Origin: Diphasiastrum complanatum
Taxonomy: Eukaryota; Streptophyta; Lycopodiopsida; Lycopodiales; Lycopodiaceae
Direction of reading: 5' to 3'
Length of the DNA: 64,000 nucleotides
Assembly (NCBI GenBank): GCA_029204225.1
Contig: CM055104.1
Coordinates: forward strand, 19,997,761-20,061,760
The translations under genes and the position numbers were made by a program. The stretch's first letter is position 1; every line of letters starts with the position of its first letter. A model generated the notes under the pieces. It saw nothing but the letters and a program-made list of their open reading frames with translations. It was not told the DNA's origin and made no database searches. Below, one piece after another: positions 22,358 to 33,849 of the stretch.

Positions 22358-23904
22358 TTAGAGTTTTAACTTCCTTGATAAATGTTTGTTGTTTGTTACA
22401 ACAATACATAGCAGCAATAACTTGAGAAACAATGACCCTATTGAGTTGTAAATTGGTCCATTGGATGCCAAATGTATATATTGCAAAAAATGAAACGGTA
22501 AATCCCTTCTTATATCATAATTGGAAAGGTGTGTAATCCTTGTGGTTGGATTAAAGTAAGTACTGATGTTCAAGAAGTTTACAATATTCTTCTCAGTCTC
22601 TAGATACTCCAAAGGTAAATCTCTTTTTATCAAAATTGGAAAGGTGTGTAATCCTTGTGGTTGGATTGAAGAAAGTAGTGATGTTCAAAAAGTTTACAAT
22701 ATTATTCTCTCTCTCTAGATACTCCGAAGGATTTTTTGTAGTCTTTTCTTGAGACTTATCCAAAAAGTGTTCAACAAGAGGGTGTTAATGAAGCATATGT
22801 CGTCTATATATCTAAATGAATGTTTGAAATCGTTCATAAATGTTCTATGCCCAAGTCTAGCCAATCTTTTAACAAATTCTATCTCAAAATAGGATAAATA
22901 CCAATTACACCACATAGGTGAACAAGAGAATCCCATCAGAATGCCTCGAATCTGTTGCCATGTATGATTATGCAATTATCTATGAGAAACAAATTCCATA
23001 TGCCTACAGTATCTATATCTATAGTATTTCATTCATCTGAAAGCTTTTTTGACCAAGACCGTTTGAAGTCTTTTGAATCAAGTACTCACTTATACCTAAG
23101 TTGTGTAAGCTTGGCATGTTTTAGATGTTGAATGAATCAATTTATTTATGACAGTCTTAAAATCGTCACGTCCATCAAGAGGCATGTTTTCATAGCACTT
23201 AGTGATATCCATGACTTGCATGTTGTATATAAGCTTGGGCATATTAAGATAGACATCAATCGATGAGTTTTATTTCCAAAATAAAGTTGTATCCACATTT
23301 AAGATACGCTTGTATGTTTTTTTCCTAAAGGCATGTTGCTTTCATCAGGAATGGATGCAGCATACCAAGAAATCCCGTTAGGAATTGAGCGAGTCTAGGA
23401 AAATAACACTCATGAACATTAGTAATTCATCTAAACAAATCTTTGTGGGCTTTGTATGTGCAAAGTAAATAAGGAAGCTCATTCGAACTACTAAAATTTT
23501 TAGGTAATAGATCATTCAGTTTAGTATATATGTATTGTAAAAAATCAGTACTAGACTGGATGTACTATCAGAAAATGGAGTAAAATCAGGCCTAGCAAGT
23601 CTTTCAATGACAAGTTTTCTCACAAAGTATATATATAGAAAACAAGGGTTGTGTTATGCTTTATCTGACGTTCATTAATAGCATCGTTTTGTTTTTTGGA
23701 AGGAGATATAGTCTTCCCATGAAACCATTTCTTGTTTTTCAAAAAGTCCAGGGCCGCATTTCTACAGAAAACAACATGCTTATTAACAATGACCTCTTCT
23801 AGCAATGCATAAGCAAGTATAAGTTTCATAAGCCTAAACCAACCATTATATAGTTCAGAAGAGTTGAAATAGCAATGATTAACATGTAAATTTATGATGG
23901 TCAC
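22358..23904 (-). pseudogene. Penelope-like reverse transcriptase relic
   Basis: Minus-strand pieces in the expected order: KHVVFCRNAALDFLKNKKWF (about 23770); ARPDFTPFSDSTSS (about 23590); LPYLLCTYKAHKDLFR and ITNVHECYF (about 23410-23480); the palm A block VMDITKCYENMPLDG (about 23200); QIRGILMGFSCSPMWCNWYL (about 22900); the catalytic RYIDDICF (about 22800); and a C-terminal DLPFHFLQYIHL block (about 22480). Stops and frameshifts separate them. The order and the GI.MG..CSP...N and YIDD motifs fit reverse transcriptases of the Penelope-like class rather than LTR or ordinary LINE enzymes. I see no GIY-YIG domain. Family placement is inference. Confidence 0.7.
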
Positions 23905-24539
23905 TGGTCATATTTGACTATAACTTTCTCTCTTTAGCTTTCTAGTCGGTGCGCCAATCTTTGACGAGCCCCGAAGTTGCTATTTAACTAGTTCTTTTGT
24001 GCTTGAGAAAAGCATCATCGGAGTGGATTTATTTTGAATCAAAAGGTCGCATTGGAGGAATCTTGTCCACTAGATTGGATTTAACGGCCAAGATAGAGTT
24101 GAAAGGGCTTTGAAGGGCATTTAGGCTTTCATTTTCATTAACAATTTTCAATCTAAAAACTGAGTTGGGTCCTGACTTTTTTGAAGAGTGAAACTCTTTC
24201 AAAGTGAAAAGATAGTTCAAAAAGCTAAAAGGCCCCTATTTTCTTGTCCTTAAGCCTTTTTTGGCCAAACGAAAGACTATAGCCTCCAAACGAAGGACGC
24301 CCTAGAGGTCAAGTTTGGAACCATTTTAATTGGCTAAATTTGATACATTGCATCTAGAGTAGTATTTGTAGGTTATTCGTGACTTACCAAAAAATTACCA
24401 TTTAGAGCAAGTTTAGGGAAATTGGCCAAATGACATTTTGGAAGCTATATATAGCATCACAAATGTGGAGAACATATCATTGTATTCTCATTTTATATGG
24501 AAAATTCATCTCTTGAGTTTCTATGTCCATCTCATGTGT

Positions 24540-26075
24540 TTATCTCTTGATATCTTGATTTTCTATGTGTAGAATGTTGATTTTATAGTTAATATAGGTT
24601 CCACACATGTGAAGGACAACCTGGTGCTGCTGTTGTACGAACATGGACAATACTATAAGTTTGAACAATTTACCTTGCCTCTTTACTTTTGCAATCAATT
24701 CATCCTCTTTCTTGATCAAACAAGCATCACCAACAAACTCCAGTTTGAATCCCTTGTAAAGCATTTGACTCACACTAAGAAGATTCTTAGTAATAGATGG
24801 AATGAACAAAACATCCTTCAAATTCACATTCCCATTTGTAGAGAGAGAAATAGAAAATGTGCCAATCTCTTTGATTGCACATTCACCATCATTGGCCGTG
24901 TAGATCACCTTCTTGTCACCATCAAATGCCATCAAAGATAACTAATACTCCTCATGAAATGTCATATGTAATGTAGCTCCACTATCAATCCACCAAGGAT
25001 CAATATCTCCATCATTAGCCAACAAGCAAAATGACATAACAAAAGCATCATTTGACAATTGTTCATCAACACCATCTTCATCAATACTTAGGTTGGTTTG
25101 CTTATCACCTTGATCTCTCTTCTTCTTGAAAAAATCATTTGCAAAATGCCCTTGGATTCCACATAACTTTGACCTATCTTTCTTCTTACCAACAAAAGTA
25201 GAAGGCTCACCTTGATCTTGTCCCTTTGACCATTTGCCTTTGCCTTTGCCCTTGAACTTGCCTTTGATGAACATGGCCTCCTCTCCATCTTGATGTGTAG
25301 TAGATGCACCTCCTCTTGATAGAAGCCTAAACTCCTCATTCACCAAAATATCTTGCAAATCCACCATACTTGGAAAACTCTTTTGAATAACAAAACTCTG
25401 AACAAGATTAGCATGATCATTTAACAAGCCATTAAGAACAACTTGAACAAGTTCTACTTCTTTCATACTTTCATCAATACTATAGACTAACTCATCATTG
25501 AATGCTTTAGCCCTCAAAACAAAAGCATGAGCACTTTCATCCTTCTTTTGCATACTTTGAAAGATTTGTCTTCTAAGAGTTAGAATGCTAGACATGGACT
25601 CATAAAGCTTCTTCAAAGCTTCCCAAGCCTCATTTGATGAAGTACACTTACCAACTTCCTTGAGAAGTTCATTTGTAACATTCATCTTGATCACATGTAG
25701 AGCTTACTTTGCCCTCTTGTCATACCTCAATTGTTCTTGAGGTGCCAAAGGTCTCTCCTCCACACCTACAACAATATCCATCAACTCATTCATCTCTAGC
25801 AAGGATTCCATCCTTACCTTCCAAGTAGAATAGTTGATTGAAATAAGCCTATCCAACTCCAAGAGACTTGGTAAAATCCGTCGGACTTTGTCAGTTGTCA
25901 TTCTATTGACTTCCTCAACTACCATCGGCTTGATAGATTCTACCAGTTCTGTCTTCTGTGATGTTGTTGTCAGTTTGCTCGTGGGTGTGCCTGCATGTTT
26001 TGGAACTTTTGTCAAATTGACTTCTTCTTCACTTGTTTCGTACCCAGGTGGCACTAATATTTTTTGCCTATACAT
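24540..26075 (-). pseudogene. Copia element 3 gag-protease remnant
   Basis: From 26075 leftward: an unusual N-terminal segment (EEEVNLTKVPKHAGTP and TTSQKTELVESIKP) unlike normal copia leaders, then gag (LISINYSTWKVRMESLLEM), a stop near 25700, more gag, a zinc-knuckle region with the first Cys pair damaged (KLCGIQGHFAND), protease WWIDSGATLHMTF (about 24985) and AKVKRQGKLFKL (about 24680). A stop or frameshift at 24936-24941 splits the protease. It ends at about 24540 without integrase or RT. No LTR is found on either side. Its right end is fused to copia element 2b at about 26080-26090. Confidence 0.85.
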
Positions 26076-26091
26076 AGAAATAGTCTAAATC

Positions 26092-29000
26092 TTCACTTTT
26101 ATAGAGTAGACCATAATCACAAGATGAAGATACATATCTTAGAATCCTCTTGGCCATTTTCCAATGATGGATCTTAGGATTTTGCATAAATTGACTCAAT
26201 TTGTGCACACAAAAACTTAGATCGGGCCTAGTAATGGTAAGCCAAATCAAGGAGCCTACAAGGCTCCCAAAAAGTGTGATGTCCTCAAAGGATCTTTCAT
26301 CACCTTTATTAGGATCTTTTACAATTTTCTCCATTTATAAATACATGATTTTCATAAAAATCAATTTCTAGGCCTAGGATGTAATGTATCTCTCATAGAT
26401 CTTGCATTTTAAACTCACATCCAAGTGCTAGCTTAGTTTCATCAACTATCTTGATACAACTTCCACAAAGAGATAAGAAAAGAATTAAGTCTTGAATACC
26501 ATGATCTTGGTGCTTGCTTGAGTCCATAAAGACTTTTGAAGAGCAAGCACACTTTGGACTCATCCTTGATGAAACCTTGAGGTTGTTCCATATAGATCTC
26601 CTCCTCAAGATAACCATTTAGAAAAGCATTGGATACATCTGATTGGAACACCTTCCACCTGAAGAAACAAGCAAGAGAAATAAGAATTCTTATTGTCACC
26701 ATCTTTGCAATGGGTGCAAAGGTCTCCTCATAATCAAGACCATGGATTTGAGCAAATCTTTTGGCACATAATCTTGCTTTATGCTTTTGATGGTGCCATC
26801 ATGATTGAACTTGATCCGAAATACCCACTTGCAACCAATCACATGCTTGTTGGATGGAGGATCCACAAGCTCCCAAGTATTGTTGGTGATCAATGCATCA
26901 TACTCTTGCTTCATGGCATCATACCACTCCTTGGTATTGAGTGCCTCTTGTACATTATTTGGCTCTTCATGAGAGACATAAAAAATATAATTAGTGGAAT
27001 CAAGATCCACTTGTTTGCCTTTATCAACATATGAGAGCCTCTTAGGCTCGGATCTATCTCTCATGGATCTTCTTGGTGAGAAAATCCGAGGAGAGTCTTC
27101 TTCAAATCTCGACCCCATCACATCATGATTGTCTTCAAAATCAATAATTGGTGATGCATCCATAGATTTCTTGATCTTGGCCACTTCAAAAGATGAGTAT
27201 TGATCTTCATGAAAGACAACATCTCTACTTTCAATAGCTTGATAAGTAGAGAGTATAAAGACTCTATAGGCCTTCTTGGTGGATGAGTATCCAACCATGA
27301 TCCCTTTGCATGCACTAGGATCTTCTTTCTTCCTTGTTTCCAACGGAATATGGACAAAGCATTAGCATTCAAAAACTCTAAGGTGATCAACCTTAGGCTT
27401 CTTCAAATATAAGATTTCATATGGTGACTTTCCTCCAAGAGCTATATGTGGGAGCCTATTGCAAAGATAGTTTGCACAATTAATGGCTTCTCCCCAAAAA
27501 TCTTTGGGCAAAGATGCCTCAATTCTCATAGATTTTGCACATTCACATAGAAATCTATTCTTTCTCTCGGCCACTCCATTTTGAGATGGAGAGTAGGCAC
27601 AAGAGAACTCTCTTTTAATGCCTTCAAGCTCACAAAAATCTTGAAATTTATTGGAGATATATTCACCACCTCCATCACTTCTAAGAGCTTTGATCTTGAA
27701 TGAGAATTGCTTCTCTACATAAGCTTTGAAAATAAGGAAATGATCAAACACCATAGATTTAGAAACAAGAAGATATATCCAAGTGAATCTTGTGAAATCA
27801 TCAATGAAAGTAACAAAACAAGTGGCTCCTCCCTTGCTTGTAGTTGATGAAAAATGCACATCCGAGTGGATTAACTCCAAAGTATGCTTGCTTTTGATAG
27901 AAGATCTTGTAAATGGCTTTTTGTGAGATTTAGCAATAGCACAAGCCTCACAAGGCTTGATCTTCTTGGAGAATGACTTTGGCAAGCCAATAGCTTTGGC
28001 TTCTTTGATCATAGAGAGCATGGATTTGTAGTTGGGATGTCCCAACCTCCTATGCCATAATTCCTCCATAGAGAGCTTGTTCACAAGAGCAACATTACAA
28101 GCATTCACATACTCATTTGGATATAGTTTATAGATCCCACCAAATCTAGATCCTAATGCAAGTATCTCATCATTCTTCTTGATAGTGCAAGTATCAACAT
28201 TGAATTTTACATCAAGGCCATTATCAAGCAATTGGCCAACACTAATAAGATTCTTGGTAAGCTTAGGTACATAAAGAACTTTAGAGAGAGAAAGAACTTT
28301 AGAGGATGCAAGCTTCAAGGGAATGTTCCCTATGCCTTCAATAGGACATTCAAAATCATTTGCAGTGTATATTGATTTCTTGACTCCATCATAAGGTGCA
28401 ATAGAAGAGAAAGAGTCCTTGGAGCTACGCATATGTGAAGAGGCTCCACTATCAATATACCATAGGCCGTCCTTCTTGAAAGGAGTAGATGAGAAACTAG
28501 AGACCATAAGAGATCCCTCTCCATCACTTGCAATAGTGTCTTCTTTCTCATTGGTACTGTTGGCTTGCTTGAGTTGATTCTTCTTCTTGAAGCAATTGGT
28601 GGCATAATGACCTTTCTTGCCACAATAAAACCACTTGATCTTCTTCTTCTTGAGCTTGGATGATGAAGCATTAGAGGAATCATCTTCCTCCTCATCTTTG
28701 TCTTTGGATTTGACTTTGTCCTTGCTTGAGGATTGTTGATGTTGGTTCTTGCTCCTCCCTTTGTGCCTATCCTTGGCAAAGAGAGCTTTGCCATCATTAT
28801 GAGTGAGAGAAAGCTTGTCCATCCTCAAGAGCTTGTACTCTTGTCTTGATTCTTCCAAAATTAGCACACTTTGGAGAGCCTCAAAATTTGGTAGCTCCTC
28901 CTTAATGGCATAGGATTGGACAAGGTTATCAAATTCACTTCTCAAGCCATTGAGAATGACTTGAACTAGCTCATTTTAATTGATGGAATCACCAGTACAA

Positions 29001-29384
29001 GCAAGTTCTCTATGAATATCTTTTACTCTCTCATCACTCTTTTGGCTACTTTGAAAGATTCCTAAGAGTGAGAAGCCTAGAGGTATTCTTAGCCTCATAG
29101 ATAGTCTTGAGACAATCCCAAGCTTCTTTGGCTGTTGTACAAGTACCTATCTCCCTCAATATCTCATTAGAGACATTCATCTTAATGTAGTGGAGAGCCA
29201 TCCTAGCTCTCTTTTTGTATTTTTGAACCTCTTGAAGAACTTGTGGTTCTTCTTCAAGGCCAAGAACTATGTCCATCACGTCTTGAAGGATCAAGATGGA
29301 CTCCATCCTCATTTTCCAAATTGAATAGTTTGAAGTGGACAATCTTTCACTTGGTTCCAACAAGGATGAACCCATTGAAAACAT
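26092..29384 (-). pseudogene. Copia element 2b gag-pol remnant
   Basis: Gag starts near 29384 (MFSMGSSLLEPSERLS) and breaks at about 29050-28950. The long frame 28945-27362 (527 codons) has WFYCGKKGHYATNC (first Cys changed to Trp), protease WYIDSGASSHMRS, pre-integrase LWHRRLGHPNYKSM, CEACAIAKSHKKPF and an integrase core with HSDVHF, RSDGGGEY and NGVAERKN (D, D, E present). Next come post-integrase MVGYSSTKKAYRVF (about 27290), RT start CKWVFRIKFNHDGTI (about 26820), DVSNAFLNGYLEEEIYMEQP (about 26610) and YGLKQAPRSWY (about 26500). The YVDD segment is deleted or scrambled. LSFCVHKLSQFMQNP and AKRILRYVSSSCDYGLLY end it. Confidence 0.88.
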
Positions 29385-30126
29385 TTGAAGTGAAGAAAAC
29401 GCAAATGATGAACAATAAATGTTGCTACACACTCTCAATAGGATCCAATAATAGAATACTATCTCCTCCTATGAAAGATCTTGAAACTATTTGTGAACTG
29501 ATTCTCACTAGCTACACAAATCTCTCTAAAACAAGATCTATTTTACATAAAATGATGGAGTATAGGCAAAGTTAGGATCAAACACTCTTAGCACGTGTGA
29601 AGTACACTAAGAAACAGAATTTGACTCAAATACAATGATATTGTATGAAACAAAATGGCTAAGACCTCAAAACAGTGCCTAGATCACAAATAGATGAGAT
29701 TGGTAGCATACAACTGTGATTTTGGATCAACCAAGCAATCTCTTGACCAAACCAAATGTGTCCACCCAGGTCTAGGTGCCCTACCTAACCCTCTTCAAAA
29801 ACTTATAACTTCTGATTGGCTCAACCAAATGGAATGAAACTGATTGCATCAGAAACTAGACAAAAATAGCTTCAAAACAAGCTATCAAACAAGATAAATG
29901 GATCAAGCATGAGAGAGAACTTCCAAACTGAAATTGGATGTTCCTCACACGTGTCTGAGCACCTGATTCCATATAGTACCAGGTCAGACCCAATCAATGT
30001 CATTTTGATCTCTTTTGATCCAAAATTGAACAAGATAGCTAGGAAAATGGGCCTTGACAATTTCTAGCTCAAGATTGATGAAAAGTTTTCACTTAGATGG
30101 ATCAAAATGCATGGAAATCTTAGGTA

Positions 30127-30139
30127 GGCTCTGATACCA
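30127..30139 (-). promoter_or_regulatory. Primer-binding site, copia element 2b
   Basis: The minus strand reads TGGTATCAGAGCC next to the LTR end; it matches initiator tRNA-Met. Confidence 0.92.
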
Positions 30140-30875
30140 TGTTGAATTCACACGTGTGGATTGTCCACAACATGTACTTGTGATCTCCTAAGGTGTGTAG
30201 ATGCACCAAGATTAAGATTAGATTGAGATTCAAGATCAATCTTAGATCCTATGGCAAAAATACACTACTACATGTATTCAATCACTTCCAACTCTCACTC
30301 ACACGTGTGGGAAGTATTAAAAAATTATTCCAAGTAAAAACAAGCTGCTCTCCTCGGGTAGAGAGAGAAAAACTATCATGAGCTCTCGGGTAGAGAGAGA
30401 AAGCTAGAAATCCAATAACACTCAAAATCCATATAATCACCAAAATAAATTAGATCCAAAATGAGGAGTACAATGATACTAGTAGATCCACGAGGTACCA
30501 CTATGCTTACTATGATTGGACCACACTTTGTCACCTCTTAATCCTATTGGACCATTGATCCATGCACCTCTTAATTCTATTGGACTATATTCAAGCACAC
30601 CTCAAATTCCTATTGGACCACACATAGTTCCACCTCTAAATCCTATTGGACCTCTTAGAATTCATCAAACAAAGGCATTACACTTGTCTACACTCTAATT
30701 GGCACGAGTTTAGCCTCTTACTCTATTTTGGCTCAATAGTGGCATTACAAGTGGAAATGCATAATTTGCCATCTATGCCAAATTTGTTCCTATCAACATC
30801 CTACACCTAGATGCTTAATGTAAAAGACATAAGACCCCTATATCTAACATAGATAATCTTTTTCAATTCTTCACA
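30140..30875 (-). repeat. Copia element 2b 5' LTR
   Basis: About 736 bp; plus strand runs from TGTTGAATTCACACG to TTCTTCACA. Homologous to the 820-bp LTRs at 16-21 kb but shorter and diverged. It holds two CACACGTGTGG boxes and the four-fold CCAATAGG repeats (30525-30660). Confidence 0.9.
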
Positions 30876-32040
30876 TGAAGAAGTTTTGGCCATAGGGAAG
30901 CATTGCAGTGCACTTTTGCTCCAATAGAAAAATGTGTTGTGCATTTCCAATATCGGACAGAGAATCCCCAAAAGCAAAAGGAGTGGAAAACACCTGCCAT
31001 CGTTGTCAGCTTCAATGGATCAGCGCACAAGTACTCAACATGTACAAACAAAGTGCATATGCTAACCTTCAGAAAAAGAACCAATTTCGTAGTCAATCCA
31101 AATGGGTCTTTTCGCTTCTTTTTCTTCAACAACATCACCAGCCTCTACTGCAAGAACCGCAGCCTCCTGGGCAGTCCTGGATCACACAAAGTACATGGAC
31201 AGATCAGTGGCTTCTACATTGAAGGAGCGAATACAGTGCAACTTTGAAGGACTTGGATCAGCCGAAGGCTACCAATACGAGGATTATGGAATGGAGGTAG
31301 GTAGCCAATATGCCGCAGTTCATGGAATGGAGGGAGGTAGCCATCGTCTTGAATAAGGCCTAAAGTTACAGTCTAATCTTTATCTCTCTCTACGATCCAT
31401 TAGTCTGCACAGGTCGATGGGGAGTGGCCAGATTTTACACGATATAAGCTTTTGTTCTTACAGGTTAAAGAGATTTTGTTTTTTTTGTATTAAGCTTGAT
31501 TTGATTTTACAACATTATGATATATCTCTATTTTTCACAACAACTAAAATCTCAAAGTCAAAACTCTATCCTGCGAAGGAGCAACACCAGTCAGCTTAAA
31601 GCAAGTGATTTTGAATATTGTGCCACCCATAACACAAGTTGCTAGGTATAATCAACATTGAATAGGCAGGGTGACTGAGGTCGGTTGTACAAAAACCTCA
31701 CTGGCTGTTCGCTGGGTAGATCAAAAGCAAGGTTGTGGTGACCGAGCCTTGCATGAGCCTTATTATTATTATGAGGTTTATTGTCCTATGATGTTTTTGT
31801 AATTTGCAGCAAACTAGACCTAAACTACAATATCAAAGCCTTGCTTTTCATGCTGTGAATTTAAACTCTCACTGGTGACTGGACCTGTATGCTTCAAAGT
31901 CCGAGGACCTCATATACGTACAGACTCTATGCTAGCTTGCAAACCTCAAAGTTCCAAGTTCAAAATCCTGCTCCCGGATTTCAAAAGCTTAAAAACTTTT
32001 CGTAATATGGTACATTTATTTCAAATACTTCTCGCATCTG
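30876..32040. other. No gene recognised
   Basis: Moderate GC, several overlapping ORFs up to 114 codons (for example 30903-31247, plus) without motifs that I recognise. It may contain introns or decayed exons belonging to the CCCH fragment that follows. No repeat ends are seen. Confidence 0.4.
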
Positions 32041-32077
32041 CTCTCACAGGTTTTAGTGCTATTTTGTGTTTTGGCAG

Positions 32078-32257
32078 TTGTCGATTTGGTGCAAGGTGCG
32101 AGTTTATTCATCAGACTTCCCAATCGAATCAGCATAATAATAAATTTGGCTCTGGTGCACAAAAATAGAGAGCGGGTAATTTGTTCGCTATCCTTTCTGA
32201 GAATAATACTCCCGCGGGGCAGCAGCAAGCGCATCCTCCAGCCAATTATCACAAGTA
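32078..32257 (+). pseudogene. CCCH zinc-finger exon remnant, NUP42-like
   Basis: An acceptor-like TTTTGGCAG at 32077 is followed by CRFGARCEFIH, which satisfies the C-x5-C-x3-H spacing of a CCCH finger, then QTSQSNQHNNKFGSGAQK. The upstream first Cys would sit in the preceding exon. A TAG at 32166-32168 breaks the frame, which otherwise continues through AILSENNTPAGQQQAHPP. The finger followed by a Gln/Asn/Gly-rich stretch recalls plant CCCH proteins related to nucleoporin NUP42; that family call is tentative. No complete gene is visible. Confidence 0.5.
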
Positions 32258-32888
32258 AATCAAATTTTTAGAATATTCTTATACTATGTGGATATTGGTT
32301 TATCACAATAACAACCAAGAATGGCGGTAGAACGCGTTCGTTTTAGGTATTGATGCGTTGATTGTAATTCTGACTGGTGATTTCTGTCTTTTTATTGTGG
32401 AGGCGCAATGGTGAGGTGCGTGATGTAGCTGCACTGGCTGTTTGTGGTCAGGATAGGCAGCTCATTGTCAGTCAACTCGACTAATGATTAAATTGTGTTA
32501 GAAATTGTAAGATTCTTTTTTCCATGTGAGTGTCCCATTGGTACATCATTGAATGATAGAAGCCTTTTGGGTGTTGACATATCTTTGTCTGCCATCTGGT
32601 AGGTGAGTCAAAGAACATCTCATTTCACACTGAAGTGGAATAAGAAGATTGCCTTCTTATTGGAAGTGCTGACAAATCAGCAATAATTTGGGATGCCAAA
32701 ATCGGTGATGTACGGATGATAAACAATAGAAGTACGGATGTTAAACAATGGATTTGCCATTTCCCGTCTCATTCACAAATCTTCCCCTACTTAAAAACAT
32801 CTTCAACATACCAAGATATATTACTCATTTTTTTTTTTAAAATGTAACTTTGCAGCATCAAAATATACTGGGTGCCGACAATCACTTA

Positions 32889-33113
32889 TCAAGATAGAAT
32901 TAGACTAAGGATAGCAATGGTTTTGCTAGAACTTGAAGGATAAGGACCATTTGGCCCCCTGATGCAACATATGCAGCCGCCAACAACATTTGCAACAACT
33001 TGCGCGAGCAAAAGAGAAATTGCTGCAATTACTCCAAGAAGTAACGCAAAGTTAGTGGGGTAGATGTAATGGCCGTTAGAAGAGATGACCTCACTTTCTT
33101 GCACACCACAATG
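32889..33113 (-). pseudogene. DUF1218-type membrane protein exon remnant
   Basis: The minus-strand exon begins after a TTCCAG acceptor (33114-33119) and encodes HCGVQESEVISSNGHYIYPT, a hydrophobic helix (FALLLGVIAAISLLLAQVVA), then NVVGGCICC and SKTIAILSLILS. The Q(V/I).AN...GC.CC pattern after a helix is typical of plant DUF1218 proteins, four-helix membrane proteins some of which affect lignin and vein patterning. The frame ends in TGA where the family usually has Trp (a TGG to TGA change). Further helices are not found nearby. It is partial and probably dead. Confidence 0.6.
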
Positions 33114-33364
33114 CTGGAAGTAAAATGAGATTAGAACCCATTTTTACCGTTAAGCTAAAAAAGAATAACCTGCTAGCAACCTTTACAAGACTGAAAATAT
33201 GAAGGATGCATTAATTTGTTGAGCTAGTCCTTAGTCTCCAGCATATTCAAATCAGCTTCATCGTCTAGGTTCAAGGGTCCCTAGAATATTCACAGCATCA
33301 TGAGCAATTCGATAGGATTTATTATATCTTACCTATAGTTTTTCAATTTCATGTATGATTTAAG

Positions 33365-33550
33365 ATGATTTAGCTGATCTAGAGCAGATTGGCATTCACG
33401 TCTTCCAACAACCAGAGGTAGACATTGAGCTCATGATTATTGATGATGCTAGGGACCTTTTGGCTGATTATTTTTCTAGTACTGAAGGCTGCGCAGAGAT
33501 GGCGATGGCTAGATCTGAGGCGATCAATTTATCCTCATTTTCTCCTCAAA
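33365..33550 (+). other. Open segment of unknown origin
   Basis: About 60 open codons in one frame (including GIHVFQQPEVDIELMIIDDA and STEGCAEMAMARSEA) with coding-like composition, directly before the glutamate decarboxylase exon but in another frame. I do not recognise it. It could be an exon of another decayed gene. Confidence 0.3.
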
Positions 33551-33769
33551 CAAGTGCGTTGAAAAAAATTTGCTGAATACTTTGAAGTAAAGCTGAAAGA
33601 TGTCAAGCTTAAGAAAGGCTATTATGTGATGGATCCCTATGAGGCAGTGGAAATGGTGGATGAGAACACTATGTGCATATGTGCGATTTTTGGTTCTATA
33701 TGCAATAGCGAGTTTGAGGAAGTCAAGCTTTTGAATGATCTTTTGTTGAAAAAAAATGAAAAAAACAGG
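33551..33769 (+). pseudogene. Glutamate decarboxylase exon remnant
   Basis: The frame [38 protein letters not shown], and [18 protein letters not shown] is the internal region of plant glutamate decarboxylase (PLP enzyme making GABA from glutamate), just before the segment that supplies PLP-binding residues. It starts with an in-frame TGA (33560-33562) and ends at a plausible donor (ACAGG|GTTTGT, 33770). No other exon of the gene was found. Substitutions such as ICAIFGSIC for the usual small-residue stretch suggest relaxed selection. A one-exon relic or a piece of a dead gene. Confidence 0.75.
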
Positions 33770-33849
33770 GTTTGTACTGATTGCTCTTCTACTATAAAAG
33801 CACTTAGTACACACACCAGTAACTTCAGTGCATAATCATTCATATATGG

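Larger units (their letters stand above)
26092..30875 (-). mobile_element. Copia element 2b, truncated at its 3' end
   Basis: 5' LTR at 30140-30875, primer site at 30127-30139, then leader, gag, protease, integrase, partial RT and a piece near the RT/RNase H border, all minus strand. The 3' LTR and RNase H end are missing; the sequence switches to element 3 at about 26090. It belongs to the family of the 16-21 kb element: gag and LTR are closely similar, including the GTCCAATAGG repeats and CACACGTGTG boxes. It is the more complete coding representative. Confidence 0.9.

Noticed and set aside
33551-33769. Functional glutamate decarboxylase gene
   Set aside because: Only one exon-sized piece, starting with a stop codon; no flanking exons, PLP lysine region or calmodulin-binding end found.
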